Below are positions 27,330 to 35,157 of a stretch of 64,000 nt of DNA, one piece after another. Below the pieces are notes generated by a model. The model saw only the letters and a program-made list of their open reading frames with translations. It had not been told where the DNA came from and did no database searches. The DNA comes from Lewinellaceae bacterium SD302. GTDB taxonomy: Bacteria > Bacteroidota > Bacteroidia > Chitinophagales > Saprospiraceae. Location: assembly GCA_002591745.1 (NCBI GenBank), contig PDLQ01000001.1, positions 302,276 through 366,275 on the forward strand, in the 5' to 3' direction. The translations under genes and the position numbers were made by a program. The number at the start of each line of letters is the position of its first letter. Position 1 is the stretch's first letter.

Positions 27330-27800
27330 CTAACCGTTGCTGAACTGCCCCTTCAGATCGGCTGGCGAATAGTTGACGTTCTTCAGTACTTTCCCGTCCT
27401 CATTACGATAGACCAGGAATACATCGCCGCTTGCTTCGATTCTGCCGGATTGTCCTTTTCCTTCGTAATGGACCAGAGTTGCCTCTGCCTCTTCACGGCT
27501 TGCGCAGGTTTTGCTCATATTGGAACGATGCACCTCATCAAATAAAGCCTTGAATTTGTCTCCCAAACCAAATTCCAGTACGGCTCCGCTTAGTACGTAT
27601 TGAAGGTCGGCCAGTGCATCGGCAACTTCCACCAGGTCGTTATCAGCAATCGCCTCTTCCAGCTCACGCAGTTCCTCGCGGAGTAGATTGACCCGCAAGC
27701 GGCAGCGGTCTTCGGCCGGAATCAAGGGAGTTTCCTCTACCGGTAGGTGGAAAGTTCGGTGAAATTCAGCAACGTCGTTTAATGAGTCCGGGGTCTTCAA
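27330..27800 (-). CDS. MazG/phosphoribosyl-ATP pyrophosphohydrolase-like protein
   Basis: Protein of 156 residues resembling the all-alpha NTP pyrophosphohydrolase superfamily. The metal-binding pattern is visible as LREELRELEEAIADNDLVEVADALADLQYVL, that is, an E-E-x-x-E helix followed by an E-x-x-D helix. The residue order resembles the small PRA-PH-like proteins found alone in Bacteroidota rather than the histidine-biosynthesis HisE. The substrate could be a non-canonical nucleotide; this is not decidable here. It is the first gene of a two-gene operon with pcm. Confidence 0.78.
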   Translation of the reverse strand: MKTPDSLNDVAEFHRTFHLPVEETPLIPAEDRCRLRVNLLREELRELEEAIADNDLVEVADALADLQYVLSGAVLEFGLGDKFKALFDEVHRSNMSKTCASREEAEATLVHYEGKGQSGRIEASGDVFLVYRNEDGKVLKNVNYSPADLKGQFSNG

Positions 27801-27964
27801 ATAGTCTGATTTAGTGGTTCGCCGGTAAAATAAGGAGAATGTTATCCATTGCCAGGAATATTCGGTTCAAATCGAACATTCAGTGACTTTCTCAGGTAAT
27901 AACGATAACACCGCATTAATAAACCCTTGATTGCATTATTAATTAACTATCAACCTTTTAAGAC

Positions 27965-28408
27965 ATGAATAACGATAAAATTGTTAGCCGTCTAAATGAC
28001 TTGCTGACCAAAAACTACGACTCCGAAAAAGGCTACGAAGAAGCTGCTCACGAAGTTGAAAGTCCCCGCCTGAAAGCCATTTTCAAACGCCGCTCCCAGC
28101 AACGTTATGACTTTGGCCATCAACTGAAAGCCGAAATTACAGCCCTGGGCGGAACACCGGATAAGGGAACCAGTATTCTCGGTGATATGCACCGTCGCTG
28201 GATCAACGTGAAAGCTGCCCTGAGCAACGATACCGACGAAACCATTCTCGAAGAGTGCGAACGCGGAGAGGAAGCTTGCCTGGAAGAATACAACGAGGTA
28301 TTAGAAGACACCACTTTGCCAGCCAGTACCCGCTCCGTGTTAGAGAACCAGCGCAATAGCGTAAAAATGGCCCTGCAACAGGTAGAATCTCTCGAAGAGA
28401 AGGCCTAG
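27965..28408 (+). CDS. PA2169/DUF2383-type four-helix-bundle protein
   Basis: Soluble helical protein of 147 residues resembling the PA2169 family (DUF2383, ferritin-like fold). The pattern is NDLLTKNYDSEKGYEEAAHEVESPRLKAIF, then RYDFGHQLKAEITALGGTPDKGTSILGDMHRRWIN, ending in ECERGEEACLEEYNEVL. The spaced Glu/His residues are reminiscent of a di-metal ferritin-like site, but activity is not established for the family. Related proteins are often stress-induced. It is a single gene with its own terminator. Confidence 0.85.
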   Translation: MNNDKIVSRLNDLLTKNYDSEKGYEEAAHEVESPRLKAIFKRRSQQRYDFGHQLKAEITALGGTPDKGTSILGDMHRRWINVKAALSNDTDETILEECERGEEACLEEYNEVLEDTTLPASTRSVLENQRNSVKMALQQVESLEEKA

Positions 28409-28462
28409 AATTTGGCTTGGACGGCCTAATGCATCAACGGAAAGATTACATTTCCAATTTCG

Positions 28463-28495
28463 ACCGGATTGCTCTGTGAGCAATCCGGTTTTTCT
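28463..28495 (+). terminator. Intrinsic terminator after the PA2169-type gene
   Basis: ACCGGATTGCTC (28463-28474) and GAGCAATCCGGT (28478-28489) are perfectly complementary with a 3-base loop, followed by TTTTC. The next gene starts only 11 bases later, so the hairpin may lie in or near its 5' leader. Confidence 0.88.
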
Positions 28496-28505
28496 ATATT
28501 GTGGC

Positions 28506-29093
28506 ATGAACTTTCTGGCCCACCTCACCCTTTCCTGTCAAGACCGGGAATTACAAATGGGCAATCTGCTGGGTGACCTGACCAAGGGCAAACCACCGGC
28601 CAGCTATACACCCGGTTTGTTACGTGGATTAGAGTTACATCACATAATAGATCGGGAAACAGATCGTCATCCCGCGGTATTGAAGCTTAATACACTGTTA
28701 CGCCTGAAGCATGGCCGCTACGCCGGCGTTGTAAGTGATGTAATCTTTGATCTTTATCTCTATCGTCATTGGTCTTTGTTCGGTCCGGAACCATTCCCTG
28801 AGTTTAGTGAAAAGGCTTATTCTACCATTAACGAGTTTTTACCATTACTCCCTCCTAAAACGGCTAAAAGACTTGCCAACATGTCCAATCACCGTTGGCT
28901 GAATACTTACCGGAGCATGGAAGGCATTCTTTCCGTTTTCGAACGGATGAAACCCAGGTTCAGCAAGCCGAAAATGTTGCACGATATCGATGGCACTATG
29001 CGCGATCTTGACGAGGCCTTCAACGAATGTTTCCTTGAGTTGTTCCCTCACCTTATCAACACTGTAAATAAATTCTGTGGCTGCATCGACTGA
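28506..29093 (+). CDS. Acyl carrier protein phosphodiesterase-like (AcpH/DUF479)
   Basis: Protein of 195 residues of the ACP phosphodiesterase family, which removes the phosphopantetheine group from acyl carrier protein. The hallmark N-terminus is present: MNFLAHLTLS followed by MGNLLGDLTKG. The HD-like His-Asp residues follow in LRGLELHHIIDRETDRHP and a DVIFDLYLYRHW helix. The start at 28506 is chosen because it begins exactly at the conserved MNFLAHL and clears the terminator. It overlaps the next gene by 17 bases, indicating coupling. Homologs of this type are widespread in Bacteroidota, and the biochemical role there is inferred from the E. coli enzyme. Confidence 0.88.
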   Translation: MNFLAHLTLSCQDRELQMGNLLGDLTKGKPPASYTPGLLRGLELHHIIDRETDRHPAVLKLNTLLRLKHGRYAGVVSDVIFDLYLYRHWSLFGPEPFPEFSEKAYSTINEFLPLLPPKTAKRLANMSNHRWLNTYRSMEGILSVFERMKPRFSKPKMLHDIDGTMRDLDEAFNECFLELFPHLINTVNKFCGCID

Positions 29094-29547
29094 TCCACTC
29101 GATCTGAAATTGGACCGCTTCGTTCCTCAACTCGGCCTCAAAAAGGAAGCCGGTAAAAAGTGGATCAAATGCCTGATTCGAAAGCAATGGCTGGTGCTCC
29201 AGCCCGAAGAGTTCGTCCGTCAGCTCCTACTGAACTTTTTGATCCGTGATATGCGATACAACCGCAATCGAATCACCGTAGAGCGTGGTATACAAGTGAT
29301 TGACCGGAACCGACGCACCGATGTATTGATCTTCGATGGAGACATGCGCCCTTTTTTACTCATTGAGTGCAAAGCACCGGCCATCAAACTGGATCAGTCA
29401 GTTTTTCGCCAGGCTTCTCTCTATAACCGCCCGTTAAGGGTGCCATACCTGATGATCTCCAACGGTCGCCAATCCTACGTGGCCGCTATCGATTACGAGG
29501 AAAAGCGTTATGCCTTTCTTGACCGCGTTCCTGAATTCCCTCGCTGA
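29077..29547 (+). CDS. Stand-alone HsdR N-terminal (type I restriction enzyme R-like) domain protein
   Basis: Protein of 156 residues matching the N-terminal nuclease-like domain of type I restriction R subunits. The PD-(D/E)xK-like core is visible as RTDVLIFDGDMRPFLLIECKAP. There is no helicase domain and no HsdM or HsdS nearby, so it is not part of a restriction system here. Such single-domain proteins are common and conserved in Bacteroidota with unknown role. It starts at GTG inside the end of the preceding gene, and its stop overlaps the ABC-transporter start (TGATG), giving a three-gene coupled operon. Confidence 0.82.
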   Translation: MAASTDPLDLKLDRFVPQLGLKKEAGKKWIKCLIRKQWLVLQPEEFVRQLLLNFLIRDMRYNRNRITVERGIQVIDRNRRTDVLIFDGDMRPFLLIECKAPAIKLDQSVFRQASLYNRPLRVPYLMISNGRQSYVAAIDYEEKRYAFLDRVPEFPR

Positions 29548-31217
29548 TGTCCGCAGAACAATCACCCCTCTTACTGGTCCAGGATTTAACCATCGGCTTC
29601 GGTCAGGCTGCTCCCGTAGTACAGGACGTTTCCTTCGAGCTTCAGTCCGGGCAGACTATGGGCCTCATCGGCCGTTCCGGCTCGGGTAAGAGTATGGTTG
29701 CCCACGCTATCGCCGGATTGTTGCCGTCAGCAGCTGTGATTCGAGGAGGTAGTATTGATTTTTTAGACTTCAAAGTAGCAAGGTCTGGTGAAGCACCCGA
29801 TGAGATTGGCTTACGGGCGATCCGGGGAAAACAGATCGGTATGATATTCCAGGAGCCCCAGTCTTCTTTAAATCCTACCACCCGTTGCGGTCAACAATTA
29901 CTGGAAGCTCTGACTCAGTATTTTCCTGCCCGTTCCAGAACTGAATTAGGTGATCTCGCCCTGGAATGGCTGAATAAAGTCCGCCTGCCCAATGGCTCCC
30001 GCATCATGCGGGCATATCCTAACGAACTTTCCGGCGGCCAGCAACAAAGACTACTTATCGCAATGGCTATGGCCGCCGAACCTCGATTGCTCTTGGCAGA
30101 TGAACCCACTACGGCCCTGGACACAGTTACGGAACTGGAAATACTCAAACTACTTCGTCGGCTCACCGAAGAATTAGGCAGTGCATTGCTTTTCATTAGT
30201 CATGACCTGGCGGTAGTTAAGTACCTGGCCGAAGACGTCATCGTGCTGGACCACGGTAAGGTTATCGCCCGTGGCAAGACGGAATCGATTATCAAAGATC
30301 CACCCAATGAACGGGTTGAGAAACTGATTGCAGGCAGTGCCAGGCTGCAGTTTTCCGAAGAGTCAATTGACTCGCGGACAAAAGGGGGCACCGAACCGGC
30401 AACCCCGTCCGACCTGGAGCCCGGCCGGGCTGATTTGCCAACCAAAAAAGCAAAGCCTGAAACGGATTGGGCTGTCCGGATTGAAAACTTAAGCTACAAT
30501 TACGTCACCAAACGAAATTTCTTTGGTCGGGTGACTGCCATTCATGGTGCCGTAAATAACGTAAGTCTGGAACTGGCCAAAGGTGAATTTACAGCGCTGG
30601 TGGGAGAGAGTGGTTGTGGTAAAACTACGCTCGGACGCTGCCTAAATGGCTTATTGCCTGCTTATTCGGGTCGTATCCGGTTAGCCGACGAACGCCCCCA
30701 GACCGTTCAAACGGTTTTTCAAGACCCCTCAGCTACTCTGAATCCATCCATGAGCGTAGCGGCCACCCTGAAGGAGGTGGTCCGTTTCCATCAGCCGCAA
30801 TTGGCTAAGTATCAGGTAAAAGATATTGTAGCCGATCTATTGCTGGAAGTCGGACTCCCAGCCGACGAATACGGCTCTCGTTACCCTGATGAACTTAGCG
30901 GTGGGCAAAAACAACGGATTGCCATTGCCCGTGCGCTGGCTGCTAAACCTTCTTTACTAATCTGCGACGAAGCTGTTTCTGCTCTGGACGCAGAACTGCA
31001 GATTGAAATATTGCAACTGCTTGGTGAGTTGCGCCGCAGCACCAATCTGACAATTCTATTCATTAGCCACGATCTGGCATTGGTCATGCGTTACGCCGAT
31101 CGCATCGCCGTGATGGATGCAGGAGAGTTGGCTGAGGTGACTACACCCAAGGAGCTAAAGACCGGGGCGCGGAGTGAACGGGGTAGAGCATTATTAGCCG
31201 CGGCGGCGTTGAACTAA
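29547..31217 (+). CDS. Peptide-type ABC transporter ATPase with two fused ATP-binding domains
   Basis: Cytoplasmic ATPase of 556 residues, equivalent to a DppD-DppF or YejF-type fusion, powering an oligopeptide or related importer. Domain 1 has Walker A GRSGSGKS, signature LSGGQQQR and Walker B LLLADEPTTALD. Domain 2 has GESGCGKTT, LSGGQKQR and LLICDEAVSALD, each followed by a switch histidine (ISHD). The oligopeptide C-terminal extension is absent, as usual in fused forms. A linker of about 35 residues rich in Glu/Pro/Lys joins the domains. No permease or binding protein lies nearby. A dispersed repeat (29766) encodes DFKVA between the first beta strands of domain 1 and its Q-loop. Confidence 0.93.
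   Translation: MSAEQSPLLLVQDLTIGFGQAAPVVQDVSFELQSGQTMGLIGRSGSGKSMVAHAIAGLLPSAAVIRGGSIDFLDFKVARSGEAPDEIGLRAIRGKQIGMIFQEPQSSLNPTTRCGQQLLEALTQYFPARSRTELGDLALEWLNKVRLPNGSRIMRAYPNELSGGQQQRLLIAMAMAAEPRLLLADEPTTALDTVTELEILKLLRRLTEELGSALLFISHDLAVVKYLAEDVIVLDHGKVIARGKTESIIKDPPNERVEKLIAGSARLQFSEESIDSRTKGGTEPATPSDLEPGRADLPTKKAKPETDWAVRIENLSYNYVTKRNFFGRVTAIHGAVNNVSLELAKGEFTALVGESGCGKTTLGRCLNGLLPAYSGRIRLADERPQTVQTVFQDPSATLNPSMSVAATLKEVVRFHQPQLAKYQVKDIVADLLLEVGLPADEYGSRYPDELSGGQKQRIAIARALAAKPSLLICDEAVSALDAELQIEILQLLGELRRSTNLTILFISHDLALVMRYADRIAVMDAGELAEVTTPKELKTGARSERGRALLAAAALN
29766..29780 (-). repeat. Dispersed GCTACTTTG repeat, copy 7 (coding)
   Basis: Exact GACTTCAAAGTAGCA in the ABC ATPase, encoding DFKVA, followed by AAGGTC. 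Confidence 0.8.
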
Positions 31218-31337
31218 GCTGTAGGTGCTATCTGCCAACCTAATCATTGTTCTTCCGACGGTTTTCATCCTTTTGGCTTTCCCATAAGCTTACGACACGG
31301 TAGCGAACGCTAGTGCAGAAAATAAATTAGACTCTTC

Positions 31338-32123
31338 TTAATCTTCTGCCCAGACATCCGTCTCCAGGGTCCAGTCATAATCTTTGAAATCCTTGCTGTA
31401 GCTCTTCTGCTCTTCGGTGATGATGCCAAAATGAACGAGGAAATCGTCGATACCATCGTAGGCGCGAAAATCCCCCCTGAACCAGCTGAAGAGTGGGGTA
31501 GTGCGGATAACCTCTTCACTATCGTCTACTTCCGTGACCTTGGTCAGGTAGGTCTTGGACCGGTAATCTAGCCGAGCGTCAACGGTAGCGGGTTCATAAA
31601 TTTCTACCGGGGGGCAGTCAATCGCGCCACAGTTCAAAGCAAAGTGAATACGGGGATCACCACCTTTGATTTTAAATGAGCGCTTGAACTTGCCAGGAAA
31701 TAGTTGAGGAATAAAGCCCAGGCCCAGCTTCGCCTCACCTCCACGAATAATACCGTGTTCGACGTTTTCCAGGCTGAGTAATTCACCAGCTACGGTAAAA
31801 CGTTTTTCACTGAAAAAGGTGTTGCGGCTTTCCCATAGATCGGGCTGTTCGGCGAGTAGGTACTGCACCATCCCGTTGTAAATGTTTATCCAGAAGGCCA
31901 GTTTCTTGTTTTTGTTATTGAGCTCGGCTACCAGCTTTTTGGGGTCTAGTTCGGCCAGAGTTTCGTAAGCGGTCTTAGCATCGCGACCGGCTTTTTGCTC
32001 GCTGAGCAGTTGCTGGCTCAACTCGGTACCGGAAGGCTCGTTGACCTCGTCGGCCGCCGAATATCTGGCACAGCCGGTGAAAAAAAGTAAAAAGCAGACG
32101 CTGAAAATGGAAAAGAGTCTCAT
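31338..32123 (-). CDS. DUF547 domain lipoprotein
   Basis: Lipoprotein of about 261 residues. Start 32123 gives MRLFSIFSVCFLLFFTGC, with Cys18 as the lipid attachment site; an upstream in-frame ATG at 32147 is less likely. The body is a DUF547 domain, recognisable by KLAFWINIYNGMVQYLL, LLSLENVEHGIIRGG and DPRIHFALNCGAIDCPPVEIY. The conserved Asn/His/Cys residues suggest an enzyme (a cysteine-peptidase-like fold has been proposed for the family), but the function is unknown. It is monocistronic, transcribed leftwards. Confidence 0.88.
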   Translation of the reverse strand: MRLFSIFSVCFLLFFTGCARYSAADEVNEPSGTELSQQLLSEQKAGRDAKTAYETLAELDPKKLVAELNNKNKKLAFWINIYNGMVQYLLAEQPDLWESRNTFFSEKRFTVAGELLSLENVEHGIIRGGEAKLGLGFIPQLFPGKFKRSFKIKGGDPRIHFALNCGAIDCPPVEIYEPATVDARLDYRSKTYLTKVTEVDDSEEVIRTTPLFSWFRGDFRAYDGIDDFLVHFGIITEEQKSYSKDFKDYDWTLETDVWAED

Positions 32124-32249
32124 GAAGCAGTATTGAATTGAACACATGGTTCTTCTTCATTACCGCTCATAGACCAGCAAAGTTTGTTGACGAAACGACT
32201 CATTTCGTCCGTTTACGACAAGGTGCTGCTCATTTCTCATACGAACACT

Positions 32250-32264
32250 GCTACTTTGTTAGCC
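32250..32264 (+). repeat. Dispersed GCTACTTTG repeat, copy 8 (intergenic)
   Basis: Exact GCTACTTTGTTAGCC preceded by AACACT, as at 1210. Confidence 0.85.
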
Positions 32265-32496
32265 TAAAAGCTACTTAATTTCGAGTTTTAGCGCTGTAGA
32301 AGAGAATAATTACTCATTAAGACCGATGGTAGCAGATTGCCCATCAGTACATTCATAATTGATCCGACGTACCACTTAACCGGGCTTGCCGGAACCGATC
32401 GTACAGACCAAAAGACACTAAGGGCACAAGCTAAGACAAGGAAGTTCTGGAATTAGACAACGAGCTTTACGCAGGCTGCAAATTTCGGTTAATCAG

Positions 32497-32511
32497 GACT
32501 TCAAAGTAGCA
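32497..32511 (-). repeat. Dispersed GCTACTTTG repeat, copy 9 (intergenic)
   Basis: Exact GACTTCAAAGTAGCA followed by GTGG. Inverted partner of the 32250 copy, 54 bases beyond the ndk stop codon. Confidence 0.85.
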
Positions 32512-32565
32512 GTGGTCAGCTATTCTCGTGACCGCTTTTGTGCGCCTTAGTGTACTTGTGTTTGT

Positions 32566-32988
32566 TTAGGCAAACACCTCAGTTCCAGCGAAGTGGAAAC
32601 TACCTTCAATCGCGGCGTTCTCATCGCTGTCAGAACCGTGTACGGCATTCTCGCCGATGCTGGTAGCGTACTTGGCGCGGATGGTACCTTCGGCAGCTTC
32701 GGCCGGGTTGGTGGCACCGATCAGGGTACGGAAATCTGAAACGGCATTGTCTTTTTCCAGAATAGCGGCTACGATTGGGCCACTGCTCATGAACTCGACC
32801 AGTTCACCGTAGAAGGGGCGTTCGGCGTGTACAGCGTAGAATTCACCGGCTTTCTGAGCACTCAGTTGAGTGTACTTCATGGCAACGATCTTGAAACCTG
32901 CGCCATTGATCTGTTCCAGGATCGCTCCGATGTGACCATTGCGTACAGCGTCTGGCTTGATCATGGTGAAGGTGCGGTTGGTAGACAT
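32566..32988 (-). CDS. ndk: Nucleoside diphosphate kinase
   Basis: Enzyme of 140 residues that transfers the gamma-phosphate of ATP to nucleoside diphosphates through a phosphohistidine. The catalytic residue is His117 in NAVHGSDS. The N-terminal [16 protein letters not shown] and the Kpn-loop region [14 protein letters not shown] are standard. Length is normal. A TACTTTTG box, an exact -7 match, lies 61 bases upstream on the minus strand, divergent from the promoter of the DHH gene. Confidence 0.98.
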   Translation of the reverse strand: MSTNRTFTMIKPDAVRNGHIGAILEQINGAGFKIVAMKYTQLSAQKAGEFYAVHAERPFYGELVEFMSSGPIVAAILEKDNAVSDFRTLIGATNPAEAAEGTIRAKYATSIGENAVHGSDSDENAAIEGSFHFAGTEVFA

Positions 32989-33048
32989 TTGTAGTTATTT
33001 TGGTAGGTTATTTATTGTCGGATGGTCGATGATCATCCTAATTTGCTG

Positions 33049-33056
33049 CAAAAGTA
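33049..33056 (-). promoter_or_regulatory. Candidate -7 box of ndk
   Basis: On the minus strand this reads TACTTTTG, an exact TAnnTTTG match, 61 bases from the ndk start. No clear -33 TTTG was found at the usual distance. Confidence 0.4.
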
Positions 33057-33063
33057 GGAAAAT

Positions 33064-33094
33064 TTTGCTTCCACCGCTTTTTTTCTGACCTTTG
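33064..33094 (+). promoter_or_regulatory. Candidate promoter of the DHH phosphoesterase gene
   Basis: TTTG (33064-33067), 19 bases, then GACCTTTG (33087-33094), one mismatch from TAnnTTTG. The ATG at 33113 follows 19 bases later, which argues against the more upstream TTG start inside the box. Confidence 0.5.
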
Positions 33095-33112
33095 CGCCCC
33101 ATTTCAACGCCT

Positions 33113-34144
33113 ATGGAACCTGACATTCAAGCCGTAAAAAATTTGCTGGCCGAGCCACACGACGTAGTGATCCTGACGCACCGGAATCCGGATGGTGATG
33201 CCATTGGTTCCAGTTTAGGTTTATTACATTTTCTCAAAAAGCAGGGGCATTCCGTTACGGTGGTCGTACCTTCTGATTATCCGGATTTCCTGGCCTGGCT
33301 GCCCGGAGTATCCGACATTATTGTATTTGACGACGAAATCGAAACGGCCCGCCAGGTAATTAAAAAGGCGAGCCTCTTTTTCATTCTGGACTTCAACTCC
33401 TTTGATCGTATCGATAAGGTAGCCGAAACCTTACATAAGGATGATCGTCCCCGGATCATGATCGACCATCATCTTTTCCCGGAACCGATCGCTGATCACA
33501 TGTTTAGTGATACCACGGCGAGTTCTACCTGCGAAATGATCTACGATTTTATCGTTAAACTCGATCGTACGGCGGATATGGACGCTGATATCGCTGATTG
33601 TCTATATACCGGGATTATCACGGATACCGGTGGCTTCAAGTACGCTACCTCACCTAAATTATTTCGCACGGCTTCCAAATTGCTGGAGGCCGGGGCCGAT
33701 GACTATAAGGTGAATGACCAGATCTGGAATTCCATGACCGAAAAGCAACTCCGGTTGCTGGGCCATTGTCTTGCTAATCGCATGGAGATCATGCCAGAAT
33801 TTCACACTGCGTTGATCTATCTGACCCGCGACGATTACGCCGATTTCGATATTCAACGTGGTGATACCGAAGGGGTAGTCAATTACCTGTTGCGTATCCC
33901 CAGCGTAATGATTGCGGCTTTTATTCACGAGCAACCGACAATTGTCAAGCTAAGTCTGCGTTCTAAGGGAGATATGGACGTGCAGCAGATTTGCAAGGCT
34001 CACTTCCGAGGTGGGGGACATAAAAATGCTTCCGGTGGAGCCAGTTTCGCACCCCTGGGAACCACCCTCAAAAAATTTCATCAACTACTTCCATCCTACG
34101 CTCCGCAGATCCGGGAGGCTTACGAGGCGTTTTCCCGCCGTTAG
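33113..34144 (+). CDS. nrnA: DHH-family phosphoesterase (NrnA-like oligoribonuclease / pAp phosphatase)
   Basis: Protein of about 343 residues in the DHH/DHHA1 superfamily, expected to degrade nanoRNAs or hydrolyse pAp. Metal-binding motifs: THRNPDGDAIGSS (His23, Asp27, Asp29), LDFNSFDRID, and the eponymous DHH in RIMIDHHLFPE. The C-terminal DHHA1 substrate-binding motif is FRGGGHKNASGG. The ATG at 33113 is preferred because an in-frame TTG at 33092 falls inside the predicted promoter. It is followed by an FKBP gene 50 bases downstream on the same strand. Confidence 0.93.
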   Translation: MEPDIQAVKNLLAEPHDVVILTHRNPDGDAIGSSLGLLHFLKKQGHSVTVVVPSDYPDFLAWLPGVSDIIVFDDEIETARQVIKKASLFFILDFNSFDRIDKVAETLHKDDRPRIMIDHHLFPEPIADHMFSDTTASSTCEMIYDFIVKLDRTADMDADIADCLYTGIITDTGGFKYATSPKLFRTASKLLEAGADDYKVNDQIWNSMTEKQLRLLGHCLANRMEIMPEFHTALIYLTRDDYADFDIQRGDTEGVVNYLLRIPSVMIAAFIHEQPTIVKLSLRSKGDMDVQQICKAHFRGGGHKNASGGASFAPLGTTLKKFHQLLPSYAPQIREAYEAFSRR

Positions 34145-34194
34145 TCACCGGTCGTTTACCGTGAAGTAGGAACTCTTTTCAACCAAAACAACAT

Positions 34195-35097
34195 ATGCGT
34201 AATTATCTGATCATCGCCGTCCTGGCCTTATTCGCCGGCTACGGCTGCCAGAATGCCAAGACTGGCCCCCAAACTACCAAGTTGGGGAATGAATTTATTC
34301 TGCACACTGCTTCCACCGAAGGGGAAGAAGCTGTTGTAGGTAGTTTTGCCTACATCCACGCCAATATTCGCAATGGCGACAGTATTGTTTTTAACACCCG
34401 GGATAATGGTGTCCCCGCCACGGCCGTACAAATCCTTAGCGACAGCCTCGGTGCTGACCGCGTCGGTCCGGTAGAAGATGCCCTCCGCGGGCGCCGCGTT
34501 GGCGATAGCCTTACGGTGATCTTCCGTATAGATACGCTGGATCAAAAGCCCCCCGGCTTTGAAAACGCTGATGCTATTTATTACGACATTGTCGTAGAGG
34601 AAATCGTTAGCGAGAGCGAATTCAATAACCGCCGGGAAGCAGAGCAGGCCGAAATACAGGCGCAAACGGATGCGGTCATAGCACGTGAGCCTGAGATGCT
34701 GGCCATGGTGGCCGCTACCCAGAAAGCCTACCAGGCTGGTACGCTGGAGGACATTCAGACAACGGATTCCGGCCTTAAGTACGTGATTCACGAACCTGGT
34801 ACTGGAGAGCAAGCTGTAGCCGGTAAGGGCGTTACGGTTCAGTACGTCGGCTATCTCGCGGAAAATGGTAACGTTTTCGACCAGTCTTTTCGTCGTGGCC
34901 AGGGAATCTCCTTCCCTCTCGGTCAGCGAAGAGTTATCGCCGGTTGGGACGAAGGAATCGCTCTGCTGAAAGAAGGTGGAAGTGCTACGCTGATCATTCC
35001 TTCCGAACTCGGTTACGGCGCCACCGGAACCGGTGACGGCAGTATCCCTCCCAACGCAGAAATAATGTTCTACGTAGAGTTGGAGGAAGTAAACTAA
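34195..35097 (+). CDS. FKBP-type peptidyl-prolyl isomerase lipoprotein
   Basis: Exported prolyl isomerase of 300 residues. The lipoprotein signal is MRNYLIIAVLALFAGYGC (Cys18). Residues of about 35-145 resemble a degenerate FKBP-like module (GDSIVFNTR, LRGRRVGDSLTVIF). A linker helix rich in Glu/Gln follows. The C-terminal domain is a canonical FKBP: GKGVTVQYVGYLAENGNVFDQSFRRG, VIAGWDEGIALLKEGG, LIIPSELGYG and IPPNAEIMFYVELEEV. It probably assists folding of envelope proteins. It ends at a bidirectional terminator. Confidence 0.92.
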   Translation: MRNYLIIAVLALFAGYGCQNAKTGPQTTKLGNEFILHTASTEGEEAVVGSFAYIHANIRNGDSIVFNTRDNGVPATAVQILSDSLGADRVGPVEDALRGRRVGDSLTVIFRIDTLDQKPPGFENADAIYYDIVVEEIVSESEFNNRREAEQAEIQAQTDAVIAREPEMLAMVAATQKAYQAGTLEDIQTTDSGLKYVIHEPGTGEQAVAGKGVTVQYVGYLAENGNVFDQSFRRGQGISFPLGQRRVIAGWDEGIALLKEGGSATLIIPSELGYGATGTGDGSIPPNAEIMFYVELEEVN

Positions 35098-35120
35098 ATG
35101 CTGATCCGGTAAGGAGATTG

Positions 35121-35152
35121 ATAGCGCCGTCGGGTTTACCCGATGGCGCTAT
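35121..35152. terminator. Bidirectional terminator between FKBP and T9SS cargo genes
   Basis: ATAGCGCCGTCGGGT (35121-35135) pairs with ACCCGATGGCGCTAT (35138-35152), one G-U pair, in the 60-base gap between convergent genes. Confidence 0.75.
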
Positions 35153-35157
35153 TGTAA

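Larger units (their letters stand above)
32148..32565. other. Intergenic region with an inverted pair of dispersed repeats
   Basis: About 420 bases between the DUF547 and ndk genes, without a supportable gene. It contains copies 8 and 9 of the dispersed repeat facing each other 232 bases apart. Nothing else recognisable was seen. Confidence 0.6.

Noticed and set aside
29077..29547. Restriction-modification system
   Set aside because: Only the HsdR N-terminal-like domain is present; no helicase, methylase or specificity gene lies nearby.
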